Part shown: positions 1-9,222 of the stretch, piece after piece
Numbering within the stretch: position 1 is the first letter of the stretch
How the letters are laid out: the number at the start of each line of letters is the position of its first letter
DNA from: Nitrosomonas sp.
GTDB lineage: Bacteria; Pseudomonadota; Gammaproteobacteria; Burkholderiales; Nitrosomonadaceae
Assembly (NCBI GenBank): GCA_016710135.1
Contig: JADJLM010000004.1
Span: 186,001 to 250,000 of the forward strand
Length of the DNA stretch: 64,000 nt
Direction of reading: 5' to 3'
The notes under the pieces: generated by a model
Seen by the model: only the letters and a program-made list of their open reading frames with translations
What the model was told of the DNA's origin: nothing
Database searches by the model: none
Position numbers and translations under genes: made by a program

Positions 1-1316
1 AATACCCCCGCCCGTGACAGGACTCGCCAGGTAATTAATTTCAGCATTACTGCGTGCTTTTTGCATCAAATACTGATTCAAGGTATCCGTTTTTTTCGGG
101 CGCTCTGAATTGCTGCCTCGTCCTGCGCACATTGTAAGGCACCACTACCACTTAACAACAACACTGCTTGCAAAACCTGCGCTGCTGTAATCTTTTGATT
201 TTTAAGCACCTGAACCAATTGCCCAAGTTGCTTGGGTTTATTATCAGCCAAACAATCCAGCAAGGGATTAAAAATAGCGGGTTGAATCTTCGCTTCGCTC
301 AAGCTTCCCACTATTTTGGGTTCAAATCCTGCACGCAGTTGCGTTAAAACAACTGCAATCTCATAGAGCTGCTCTCTCTTTTCCAGAGCGCTTAATTTTC
401 GGACTCCCTTAACCCAATAATCTCTGCGAAATTGCTGATTGACGCAAAAATCACGTACCGTTTGATAAAAACTTCCGCTTGGCAAGCTAGCGAGCAATTC
501 CTGCTGCGCTTTCGTCAAATTAATGTTATCAATATAATCCTGGTAATGGGCAGAACCGGCATATTGCACTTTTGCTTCAGCAAGCCACTGCGCGATCTGC
601 GCAAATGACATAGGGCTCCAGTCCCGATTGAAATATTCGTGTGCGAGATAGTTACGGTTTTGGTTTTTCAGGCTCTTGAGGCGAGCGCCTACCTGTGGAT
701 TATCGCTTGCAAATCGTGGATTCACAGCAAACAGTGTCTCCGCAAAATCGATGGCAGCATCGATTTTCCCAATCACACCTTGCTTTTCAGATCCCATGAA
801 TTCAGCATGTTGCAACATCAGCTCTCGCAAAGGTACAGTAGCAGCCCATCCAGGATAGGTGTTGTAGCTTATATAGAGTACCCCGCCAACCTTGAGCTTA
901 CGCTGAATAAAATCAACGAGAACGGCACGGTTCTTGTTTGAAATCCAGCTCCAAATACCATGCAAGCCAATGTAGTCAAAATCAGGTAAATCTAACCGCT
1001 GACAAAACGCTTCAAATGATTGATCAAATAAATGTGTATGTGATTTCGCTTGCTGCGCCAGTTGTTGTGCAAATGCTGCCTGGGCTGGGTTAAAGTCTGT
1101 GCCGTACCATTCTACGTCAGAGGCAGCGGCATGGAGATTGATGCTAAGGCCTTGCCCAAAACCGAGCTCACAGGCCACTTCAATATTAGGTGTCACAATG
1201 CCTGCACTACACAAAGCGAGCTGCGCTCGCATTGGATTTAGCTCAGGGTAATAGCCATAGATATAATTAACATCCGCTACATAACCGCCAGTCCAATCTG
1301 TCACACCACCATTCAC
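1..1316 (-). CDS. SAM-dependent methyltransferase with regulatory domain, frameshifted, 3' end outside window
   Basis: Class I methyltransferase followed by a methyltransferase-regulatory domain. The glycine-rich SAM motif ELGFGQG lies at about residues 50-56, and the regulatory-domain signature YLAHEYFNRDW at about 225-235. The uninterrupted frame stops at 78, but one extra base in the A/T run at 90-96 lets the frame continue to the window edge with LNQYLMQKAR and NYLASPVTGGG, which look like the normal family C-terminus. The start is GTG at 1316, since a stop lies two codons upstream; no good ribosome binding site is visible. It begins just below the terminator of the upstream surface-protein gene. 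Substrate unknown; related proteins are predicted protein methyltransferases. Confidence 0.8.
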
Positions 1317-1332
1317 AATTTAATAAGCTAAT

Positions 1333-1371
1333 AAAAAAGCACCCTAAAGATTTCTCTTTAGGGTGCTTTTT
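1333..1371 (-). terminator. Rho-independent terminator after the surface-protein gene
   Basis: A perfect 12-bp stem (1339-1350 with 1355-1366, arm GCACCCTAAAGA) encloses a 4-nt loop. It has a T-tract on the minus strand (1333-1338 as A's) and also T's on the plus side, so it could act in both directions. It lies 24 bp beyond the stop of the gene at 1391-4846. Confidence 0.9.
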
Positions 1372-1390
1372 AGTTTAAAAATGCTACAGA

Positions 1391-4300
1391 TTAAGCAACA
1401 ATCAAAAAGTCTGTTGCGGCAAGATCAGTGCCATTATTTGCTATTGTAGCAATCAATATTTGAGACTGAGCACCTGTACCATCAGGATCATAGTAAATTT
1501 CAGTTGAAACACCTGTATTGGTTACAGTATCAATAATGATGCGATCTGTTGCTGCTGCTGCTGCTGCTGCGCCGTACAGAATATTTGTTCCATCAGCTCC
1601 TGTATCTAGAGTGGCTGTAGTTCCAATATCATCAGCATCATCAGTTAGTCCAAACTTACTAACTGATAACTGAACAGTATCAACCGTTGATTCAAATGCT
1701 CCATCAACACCAACTAGAACATCACCAACTGTCAATAAACCAAAACCAACTTTTAATGTATCTACTGCACCTGCTGCCACTACTGTATCCAAGAAGACTG
1801 TAACAGCAGACTTAGCAGTTGTTCCAGTCGTATCCAGATCGATACCCATTCCAGCGACAGCAGTTACATCAGTCGCATCGTTCAAACGAACAGATAAAGT
1901 TTCCACTTCAGTGGTTGATGAAGCATGGTAACTATCAACCAAGGCATCGATGACTGTATCGTTCAATTGCAGTATTAGCGTTTGCTCAGTCGCTTGATCA
2001 TTTGAACCGGCGATGATTCCAACGTTTCTAACATTTGCCAAGTCACCGGTTGTTACGGTTGCAGTGTTACGTACTTCCAGAATGTCATCGTTAGCAGCAA
2101 AGGTGGTATCACCATCATTATCTACTGCACCACCATCGATTACATTGGCACCGTTAACATTGGCATCACCTAAGATAAATTTATCAGTGGTTCTGCTTGC
2201 GCCTTCTTCACCGTTATATGAGAAGTGGTTTTGCGCATTCAGTGTACGTGCATCAAGGGTTACACCAAATTCGGTACCGGTTGTAGCGGTATCCACTTCA
2301 TCTTCTTCATCGTTGTTAACATCGTTATCATTGATGACATGAATCATATCACCACCGTTGGCATCGATCAGATCATTGGTCAGCGTGAGGTTATAGCTGT
2401 TTTGACCAATCAAGGTGCTAACTGGTGCAGCATTGTTACCAACCAAGCGAACGGTTTCAAAACCGGTTACATTAGTCCATTCTGAAGCACCCAGTGACAC
2501 ACGGGTATCATGGCCATCGATCACTAATGTATCGTCGCCATCGCCACCAGCTACGGTGTCAGAAATCGTCAATCCGGCACGTGAATCATTCAACATATCA
2601 AAGATTACGGTGTCGTCACCTTTACCCATGGTAATGCTTTGTGCGCCATCTACACTGTTTTCATTAGTACTAACACGGATGATCACATTAGCCAGTTCTG
2701 CGGAAGCATCAATGGTCGCAGCCACTTGACGAACTTGAGTTGCTAAACCTTCTACATCAAAAATATTACCTGCTTCGAAGTCAGTTTCAGAACCGTCAGT
2801 ATCGATTCCAAGCAAACCTTGCTGAACTTCACCATTATCCGCTTCAATACCAGTAATTACGTTTGTTACATCTGCGCCAGCGGTATCAATGTCAAAGTTG
2901 ATGAAATCGCCCGCTTCACCATCGGTAATCGTCAACAATGTTTCAGGTAATGTACCGCCCATTTCTACAGAGTTAGATTCTGAATCGTTGTCTTCAATGG
3001 TTACGGTTTCAAAATCTTCGCTATTTAATGTGAAGCTGAAGCGTGGATCACGGTTAACGCCTTCAGCAATCGTGTATACCACTGAATCATCAGTACCATC
3101 AGTTGCCAAATCAACGGTCAAATCGAGATCGTCGATATGATTATTTTCGGTTGTACCGTGAAGAATGTCGATTCCATTCTGTGCAACAGTTTCTGTTACA
3201 TTGTTAAGCACAACATCAACAGCCTTATTCGTCGCTTCAAATGGATTTGGCGCAACATTGCCATTGTTCCCTTCATTTCTAACCAAAATATCAGTCAGGT
3301 CAGGCAATTTAGAAGTATCGATTTCAACATCGTCTGTCGTATTGGTGCGTACTTCAAGTTTACCTGTTTTATTGATGTTGCCATCGATTGAACCCCCTGT
3401 GAGAATAGCTATGTTACCGCCATCTCCACCATCGATCGTATCGTTTGATCCGATCCCGTTACCTAACCAGAAGGTATCATCGCCTGTTCCACCAATTACT
3501 TCAACAGCGACATCAGTTCCAGATGTGCCATCTTTGGTTGCTTGTAATACATCATTCAGATTAATTGACAAATTCCCTGTCAGTGTCGATGCATCGATTT
3601 TGGTCAATGAACCAGCCATTCTAACCAACCCACCGGTTGTTGCAGTTCCTTCAACCAGAATGTTATCGCCAACTTCAGAAATGATATCTTCTGTACCAAA
3701 AATCGATAAATCTTGATCACCAGCAATTGTCAGCGTTTGAACATCTTCGGCTGACAAGCTGACCATGGAGTTTGCTGCACCGCCGCCAGAAGTAATATTT
3801 ACGGTTTCGAATCCTTCAGCTGGATTATCGCGATTCTCAGCAATGAATACATCACTAACTTGTGCATTATTCAATGCTAGATTTACAACATCCGTTGTGC
3901 CAGCTAACGCTGAACCTAAGTAAGTAAACTCAACATCAGAGAAAGGTGAATTTGAATCATTGATCGATAGATTGTTTGTCGTTGCCTCTTGAATGTTATC
4001 AATTCTCGCGAGATTTTCGTCATCAATTCTATGTAAATTCAGATGAGTAAACCCTGTTGAATCTTGCAAATCAAGCGTTGCATCCGAATCTGTTGCAAAT
4101 TTGATATTAGCAATTTCAACACCACTCATGGTTGGAGCAATGTTATTGTCGCCCGTATCGGCATCGTTCACAAAATCAAACTCGAGTCTATCATCTGTTG
4201 CAGATGTACCTGTCAATCGATCATCATCATTCAAGGTATTGATTTGATCGGTTCCGCCTGGCGTAAAGCCTTTAGGCGCGATGAAAACATGACCTGTAAC

Positions 4301-4846
4301 AATATCAGCCTGTTCTGTCAGTAACACGCCTGGAGGAAATCCGATTCCCGTTAAGTATGCATCGATTTCAGCAGCAGTATCCATATCAGGGGTTACACCA
4401 GCGAGAACGCCTTGCAATGTTGCGACTGATTCACTGGAATAGGTTTTTGAATACGCAGTCGCAACTGCAATTTTGTTTTTCAGCAATGTTGCCGCTGGCT
4501 GAAAATCTGCTGCCACACTGCTTCCCAATAAGTAGTCATTAGCTGCAACGGCAATCGCGCCAAACCCCTTACCAGAGGATAACATATTACCAACAAATGC
4601 TTTCGCAGTTGTCTGTGCCGTGCCCGTTGTTATTCCATAATGACTCAGGAATTGGTCTACTTGCTGTTCAGCGGTTTTACCACCCATAACGTCAATTGTA
4701 AATTGTGGGATTCCGTCCAACACATCGGCAATCTGTAGCAGGCTCATGCCACTGCTCTCGGCATTCGCTAATTCAGATAAATAGTTTTTACCAAGAGCTG
4801 CATTGAATAAACCAACCCCCAGCCCAAGAATAGTATTAGTAGCCAT
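1391..4846 (-). CDS. Large type I-secreted S-layer/RTX-like surface protein
   Basis: A 1151-residue acidic protein rich in Asp, Thr, Asn and Gly with almost no Cys or Lys. It has no N-terminal signal peptide. The first ~170 residues are a helical region, followed by a long beta-repeat region with degenerate RTX-like nonapeptides (GGTGDDTFWLGNG, MGKGDDTVIF, GGDGDDTLVI) that would bind calcium. The C-terminus contains YYDPDGTGAQ and ends ATDFLIVA, typical of type I secretion substrates. A run of seven alanines near the C-terminus comes from a GCT/GCA-type triplet repeat. The start ATG at 4846 has purine-rich AGGAAGCAC upstream. Likely a surface-layer or adhesin protein; no T1SS genes are in the window. 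Exact role inferred. Confidence 0.75.
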   Translation of the reverse strand: MATNTILGLGVGLFNAALGKNYLSELANAESSGMSLLQIADVLDGIPQFTIDVMGGKTAEQQVDQFLSHYGITTGTAQTTAKAFVGNMLSSGKGFGAIAVAANDYLLGSSVAADFQPAATLLKNKIAVATAYSKTYSSESVATLQGVLAGVTPDMDTAAEIDAYLTGIGFPPGVLLTEQADIVTGHVFIAPKGFTPGGTDQINTLNDDDRLTGTSATDDRLEFDFVNDADTGDNNIAPTMSGVEIANIKFATDSDATLDLQDSTGFTHLNLHRIDDENLARIDNIQEATTNNLSINDSNSPFSDVEFTYLGSALAGTTDVVNLALNNAQVSDVFIAENRDNPAEGFETVNITSGGGAANSMVSLSAEDVQTLTIAGDQDLSIFGTEDIISEVGDNILVEGTATTGGLVRMAGSLTKIDASTLTGNLSINLNDVLQATKDGTSGTDVAVEVIGGTGDDTFWLGNGIGSNDTIDGGDGGNIAILTGGSIDGNINKTGKLEVRTNTTDDVEIDTSKLPDLTDILVRNEGNNGNVAPNPFEATNKAVDVVLNNVTETVAQNGIDILHGTTENNHIDDLDLTVDLATDGTDDSVVYTIAEGVNRDPRFSFTLNSEDFETVTIEDNDSESNSVEMGGTLPETLLTITDGEAGDFINFDIDTAGADVTNVITGIEADNGEVQQGLLGIDTDGSETDFEAGNIFDVEGLATQVRQVAATIDASAELANVIIRVSTNENSVDGAQSITMGKGDDTVIFDMLNDSRAGLTISDTVAGGDGDDTLVIDGHDTRVSLGASEWTNVTGFETVRLVGNNAAPVSTLIGQNSYNLTLTNDLIDANGGDMIHVINDNDVNNDEEDEVDTATTGTEFGVTLDARTLNAQNHFSYNGEEGASRTTDKFILGDANVNGANVIDGGAVDNDGDTTFAANDDILEVRNTATVTTGDLANVRNVGIIAGSNDQATEQTLILQLNDTVIDALVDSYHASSTTEVETLSVRLNDATDVTAVAGMGIDLDTTGTTAKSAVTVFLDTVVAAGAVDTLKVGFGLLTVGDVLVGVDGAFESTVDTVQLSVSKFGLTDDADDIGTTATLDTGADGTNILYGAAAAAAATDRIIIDTVTNTGVSTEIYYDPDGTGAQSQILIATIANNGTDLAATDFLIVA

Positions 4847-5501
4847 AACAAGTGCTTCCTTTTAAGTAGAGTTAAAAAAACTTCAGACAAAAACCACAGT
4901 CACGAAATAAAACAATTTATCCTTGCAAGCTGTTAAGCGTCAGTTTTCGCGTTCCTGTTTGCCTGATTGCATATTCCATGACAATGACAATGGTTGCCAC
5001 CAGAAATCGCCACAGTTGACAAGTTTGGGAGATTCTGCCTAAAAAATCCAGTGTATGCAAGCACTCTGGAAAATTGCTCACATTGTTGTTGTTAATTTGC
5101 AACATTTATCTTACTCAATAATGTTAAAAATACAACTCACGTGTTATTCATCATCCCAACCTTCACCCAAAGCCAATTAACACTTCAATCTTTGAGCAAG
5201 ATCTTTATTTGTTTATTACAAAACCTTCAATTTACTTTAGACGATAGATCTAAAACTTACTGTGATAGAGATCACATTGTCTAAAATTATTGCCCAATGC
5301 CCAATCGCGTACTTTGATGAGAACTGAGTGCGCAACATTCTATCAACAATGAATTCAATCTAGCTAATCGATATACGTGATCTTTGCCGCTCATCTCAGC
5401 ATATATTAACACTTATAAGTTATCCAAAACACTTACCCAGCTAAACATTTTATGCGCTAATATCGTATGATATTGTTATCGAATCGTGTAGGGAATGATC
5501 T
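4847..5501. other. 655-bp divergent intergenic region
   Basis: AT-rich region between the divergently transcribed surface-protein gene and the DUF484 gene. It holds the CRP-like palindrome listed separately. A 62-codon minus-strand frame at 4917-5105 has no convincing ribosome binding site or family resemblance, so I do not call it a gene. The region probably contains promoters for both flanking genes, but I see no strong -35/-10 pair. Confidence 0.6.
5261..5276. promoter_or_regulatory. CRP-type operator palindrome
   Basis: TGTGATAGAGATCACA exactly matches the TGTGA-N6-TCACA core bound by CRP/Vfr-type cAMP receptor proteins. It lies 226 bp upstream of the DUF484 start and 415 bp upstream of the surface-protein start, so which gene it controls cannot be decided. 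The distance from both starts is long, which lowers confidence in function. Confidence 0.55.
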
Positions 5502-6203
5502 ATGAAACCGGAAGATGTTGCACAGTATTTACAAGAAAACCCCCAGTTCTTTGAAACGTATGCCGAGATGCTCTCTGAAATTAAAATCCCGCAGCCTTAC
5601 GATGGTCGTGCTATTTCAATCAGTGAGCGTCAAATCAGCGCGTTACGGGAGAAAAATAAATTATTACAAGAAAAACTGCATGAATTAATCAATATTGGAG
5701 AAAACAACGATACGATCGGCGAAAAAATGCACCGGCTGGCAGTTTCATTACTTGAGTTTAATAGCGTAGAAGAATTATTGCATGGCTTAAATTACAATCT
5801 TTGCGAGGATTTCTCAATCCCTCACGTAGTCATGCGCTTATGGTACCTAAGTGATATCAAAAGTAAAAGCAATCAAAAACGCGCTGAATTCAGTGCCGTG
5901 AGTAAAACTGTCCGAATTTCCGTGGAAAGTATGAGCAAGCCTTATTGTGGGCCAAAAGTAAGCGATGAAATCAAACCTTGGTTTGGTCCAGATGCAAAAT
6001 ACCTGCAATCATTCTCCATTATTCCGTTGCGCCGAAAAAGAACCATCGGCTTGTTAGTGATGGGCAGCCCCGATGCTGAGCGGTTCTACCCTGACATGGG
6101 CACACTTTACCTTGAACGACTCGGGGAATTGGTTAGTAGCGCCCTCGCACGACTCGAGCGTATTGATCTCGAACAGTTAGTCGATGAATCTCCCAAAATT
6201 TGA
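5502..6203 (+). CDS. DUF484 family protein
   Basis: A 233-residue cytosolic protein of the DUF484 family, recognised by its N-terminus (DVAQYLQENPQFFETY) and by position overlapping xerC, the arrangement in many proteobacteria. An N-terminal helical segment with coiled-coil character (about residues 40-65) precedes a GAF-like C-terminal half. An AGGGAATG-like ribosome binding site precedes the ATG. The final 20 bp overlap the xerC start, implying translational coupling. Biochemical function unknown. Confidence 0.9.
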   Translation: MKPEDVAQYLQENPQFFETYAEMLSEIKIPQPYDGRAISISERQISALREKNKLLQEKLHELINIGENNDTIGEKMHRLAVSLLEFNSVEELLHGLNYNLCEDFSIPHVVMRLWYLSDIKSKSNQKRAEFSAVSKTVRISVESMSKPYCGPKVSDEIKPWFGPDAKYLQSFSIIPLRRKRTIGLLVMGSPDAERFYPDMGTLYLERLGELVSSALARLERIDLEQLVDESPKI

Positions 6204-7107
6204 TGAAAAAACTGCAAGTATTGATGCGTACCTCGCACATTTGCGTGAAGTCCGTCGGTTAGCAAAGTTAACTTGCAAAAGCTATGAGCGCGATTTAGCG
6301 CTACTCAACCAACTTTCCGCTGATACGCCCTTCCATGGATTAAGGGTGCATGATATTCGCCATTTCATTGCTCAATTACATGGTTCAGGGCTTTCTGGCA
6401 AAAGTCTCGCTAGAACGTTATCAGCCTGGAGAACTTTTTTTCAATACTTGATTCGATTCCACAGTTATCAGAATAACCCGTGCCAAGGGATCAAAGTGCC
6501 CAAATCACCGAAATATCTACCCCACACGTTGTCACCGGATGAAGCAGCTAAATTAATGGATTTTGAGAATACCGATGAACTCAGTGCACGCGATCTGGCT
6601 ATGTTTGAATTGTTCTATTCATCAGGATTACGTTTGCAAGAGTTAGTGCAACTCAAGCCGCATGATATCGATTTTAGTGAAGGTCAAGTTCGCGTTATTG
6701 GCAAAGGTGAAAAAACTCGCATTGTACCAGTAGGCCATTACGCCTTAGAAGCATTAAAAATCTGGCTAAATCAACGTGAAACTTTAGCTAGAATCAATAG
6801 TGATGCGCTATTTGTTTCGAGTCGCGGCAATCGAATTCACCCACGAACGATTCAACAGCGTCTTAAAGTACGCGCAGATCAGCAACAGTTACAAAGCAAG
6901 GTACATCCTCATTCGTTAAGACATTCTTTTGCATCCCACGTGTTGCAATCAAGCGGGGATCTTCGCGCTGTGCAGGAGATGCTTGGGCATGCCAGCATAA
7001 GTACAACTCAGGTCTATACACACCTTGATTTTCAACATCTAGCAAAGATTTATGACCATGCCCATCCACGCGCCAAACGAAAAAAGATCTCGCCATCATC
7101 AGACTAA
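6184..7107 (+). CDS. xerC: Tyrosine recombinase XerC
   Basis: A 307-residue site-specific tyrosine recombinase that, with XerD, resolves chromosome dimers at dif. The N-terminal SAM-like DNA-binding domain spans about residues 10-95. The catalytic domain carries Arg150 (SSGLRLQEL), Lys174 (GKGEKTR), His243/Arg246 (HPHSLRHSFASH), His269 (LGHAS) and nucleophile Tyr278 (STTQVYTH), so all active-site residues are present. Full length for the family. Overlap with DUF484 indicates one transcript. XerC is preferred over XerD or a phage integrase because of the DUF484 linkage. Confidence 0.93.
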   Translation: MNLPKFDEKTASIDAYLAHLREVRRLAKLTCKSYERDLALLNQLSADTPFHGLRVHDIRHFIAQLHGSGLSGKSLARTLSAWRTFFQYLIRFHSYQNNPCQGIKVPKSPKYLPHTLSPDEAAKLMDFENTDELSARDLAMFELFYSSGLRLQELVQLKPHDIDFSEGQVRVIGKGEKTRIVPVGHYALEALKIWLNQRETLARINSDALFVSSRGNRIHPRTIQQRLKVRADQQQLQSKVHPHSLRHSFASHVLQSSGDLRAVQEMLGHASISTTQVYTHLDFQHLAKIYDHAHPRAKRKKISPSSD

Positions 7108-7150
7108 TGTTTAAGAATTAGCGAGCGAAGCACTTGACGCTTATTAGCAA

Positions 7151-8164
7151 CTAATTCGCGTGATCTAACACAATCCGATATTTTGCCTTTCCAGCAGCAA
7201 GATGCGCAATTGCCTCATTGACTTGATTGAGCGAAAAATGCTCTACCTGAGGCGTAATGCGATGCCGGGCCGCAAAATCCAGCATCGTTGCGGTCATCAC
7301 CGGCCCGCCAGTAGGTGAGCCAGAGATGCTTTTTTGTCCCATGATCAAATCGAATGCGTGCAGCGGAATGGGTTCAAGCACAGCCCCTACGACATGCATT
7401 CGCCCGTTTGGCTTAAGCGTTTTAAGCAATAATGACCAATCCAAAGAAACATTCACCGTAATCAATAAGAAATCTAATGTATTGGCTAGCTTACTGATGG
7501 CATGTTGATCACGACTGGATACGCTATGGTATGCACCATATTGATGCGCTTCTTCCGCTTTTGCTGTACTCGAAGTAAATGCAATCACTTCGCAGCCCCA
7601 CGCATGCGCAAACTGTAGCGCTAAATGACCTAACCCACCGATTCCTACGACACCGACTCGATCCGTCGGTTTCACATCAAAAACCTGCAAAGGTGCAAAT
7701 ACCGTTATACCACCACAGAGCAATGGTCCAGTTACGGCCTTATATAGCGTATCAGGCAACGGAATTACCCAAACCCAATGAGCCCGAATCCGCTCGGCAA
7801 AACCACCATGATGTCCTACTATCGTTGGTCGTGTCTCTGGGCAAAGATGGTGCTGGCCTGTTAAGCACTCACGACAGTGCATACAGCTCAGCGCGTTCCA
7901 ACCAATCCCAACAGATTGACCTACTTTTAGTCCCTTTACTTGGTTACCCACCGCAATAATGCGCCCGACAACTTCATGTCCTGGAATAATCGGATACTGA
8001 GTCAAACCCCAGTCATTGTTAAGCATCGATAAATCAGAGTGGCAAAGCCCACAATACTCGACGGCGACTTCCACTTCTTCCGCATTTAAAGGACCTGGTT
8101 CGTATGTATAAGGTTGTAGCTTCTGCTGAGGACCCAATGCAGCCCACCCTTTAATCATGGTCAA
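7151..8164 (-). CDS. Zinc-dependent alcohol dehydrogenase (CAD/YahK-like)
   Basis: A 337-residue medium-chain dehydrogenase/reductase that oxidises alcohols or reduces aldehydes with NAD(P). Catalytic-zinc ligands are Cys41 (CGLCHSD), His63 (PGHEVVG) and Cys150; the structural zinc site is Cys94/97/100/108 (CMHCRECLTGQHHLC). The Rossmann glycines are at 174-179 (GIGGLG). The best ribosome binding site (AAGGAG) is spaced for the TTG at 8164, but an in-frame ATG at 8158 is possible. Convergent to xerC with no obvious operon partner. Closest in character to the cinnamyl-alcohol-dehydrogenase/YahK group; substrate not predictable. Confidence 0.9.
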   Translation of the reverse strand: MTMIKGWAALGPQQKLQPYTYEPGPLNAEEVEVAVEYCGLCHSDLSMLNNDWGLTQYPIIPGHEVVGRIIAVGNQVKGLKVGQSVGIGWNALSCMHCRECLTGQHHLCPETRPTIVGHHGGFAERIRAHWVWVIPLPDTLYKAVTGPLLCGGITVFAPLQVFDVKPTDRVGVVGIGGLGHLALQFAHAWGCEVIAFTSSTAKAEEAHQYGAYHSVSSRDQHAISKLANTLDFLLITVNVSLDWSLLLKTLKPNGRMHVVGAVLEPIPLHAFDLIMGQKSISGSPTGGPVMTATMLDFAARHRITPQVEHFSLNQVNEAIAHLAAGKAKYRIVLDHAN

Positions 8165-8365
8165 AATTTTCTCCTTCTGGTTTGAGATTAAGCGGGAGAA
8201 ATAATAAGGCTGATCCCCTGTTTAATACAAGCGTGCGTATAAACTGATTTTCACTACTGGACTTGGGTTTAAGGCCAATTAAAGAAATGTTTTCATTTCG
8301 TAGTAAGCTAGAAGCTAAAAACGGGGCTTGATTTCAGCAATTTATCAAATAAATTCCAAGTGCTT

Positions 8366-9139
8366 TCAAGAACCTTCAATTTTCCTGAGCACAATATGCA
8401 TCCAGTTCCCGCGTGGTCTAGTAAATAGTTGTGTAAATTGGCGTGTATATAACGCTAATTTTGTAGCAACGCGCTGAGATAAATTCCGCTCTGGCGGTGG
8501 GAGCAATGGATTACCACAATGTACACAAGGCTCTTCTTGGTGATAAGTTCCATAGGGATTGCCTGCATAATCCATCAGCGTGGCTGAAAGTAGATTAGTT
8601 TGATCACTTGTTGAGCCCACAAATGATAAGGTTTCAATCTTACAACCCTTAAATAGCTCTGCAATACGTAGTTCATCGAACGAGTTGAAGTGACCCCAAG
8701 GTGGGTTTTTCTTTCCGCAAGTGTAGCAAGTTGTGCTTCCTATTCGAATATCTTGCTTATAAGGAACGCCAATCAAAATACTCTGCGAAGCTACTCTTTC
8801 TAGCTCTTGACAAACCTGAGATAAAATCGACGGAGGTATATGCTCTAAAACTTCAGCGCAGAAAACAAAATCAAATGAGTTATCCGCAAATGTCAGTTGT
8901 GCAGCGCTTCCTTAAACACAACAAATTTTAGGATGCTGAATATCGGGCTCGGTAAGATCCAGCGCAGTAACTTTTGCAAAACGATCAGCAAGCAACAGCG
9001 AAAAATAGCCGTCACGCGCACCAATATCGAGTGCTTCTGACCTGCTTTCTGGCGTTAATCGAAGTAAATCACAGCCGCCCGTTGCTGCTCCGCAGTAGAA
9101 TTTCGGTATTCTGTCGAGCTTATCATTAAAACCCTGCAT
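8366..9139 (-). pseudogene. Class I methyltransferase interrupted by an in-frame stop
   Basis: Two open segments (9139-8912 and 8911-8366) are in the same frame, separated only by TAA at 8912-8914. The first has the SAM motif ALDIGARDGYFS and the acidic loop VTALDLTEPDI. Reading on past the stop gives LTFADNSFDFVFCAEVLEHI, a textbook methyltransferase motif, so the gene was once one protein of about 257 residues. The tail contains two CxxC pairs (CYTCGKK, CVHCGNP) suggesting a zinc ribbon. A single substitution from a sense codon such as AAA, CAA or GAA explains the break. The 3' half could restart from a TTG at 8776. Confidence 0.75.
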
Positions 9140-9166
9140 TACATAAAAAGTAAGCTCCTTACAAAC

Positions 9167-9195
9167 AAAAAAGGGTGCCTTTTGGGCACCCTTTT
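9167..9195 (-). terminator. Rho-independent terminator after the porin
   Basis: A perfect 9-bp stem (9171-9179 with 9185-9193, arm AAGGGTGCC) with a 5-nt loop, followed on the minus strand by a run of T's. It lies about 30 bp past the porin stop and just upstream of the broken methyltransferase. Confidence 0.9.
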
Positions 9196-9222
9196 CTTTT
9201 CAAACTGTTCTAATCGTAGATC

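Noticed and set aside
3165..3716. Long plus-strand open frame (183 codons) and similar frames within 2013-4542
   Set aside because: They lie antisense to the 1151-residue surface-protein gene, have no ribosome binding sites or family features, and result from its low-stop codon composition.
4917..5105. 62-codon minus-strand frame upstream of the surface-protein gene
   Set aside because: No convincing ribosome binding site, no hydrophobic or repeat pattern, and it sits in an AT-rich promoter region; likely chance.
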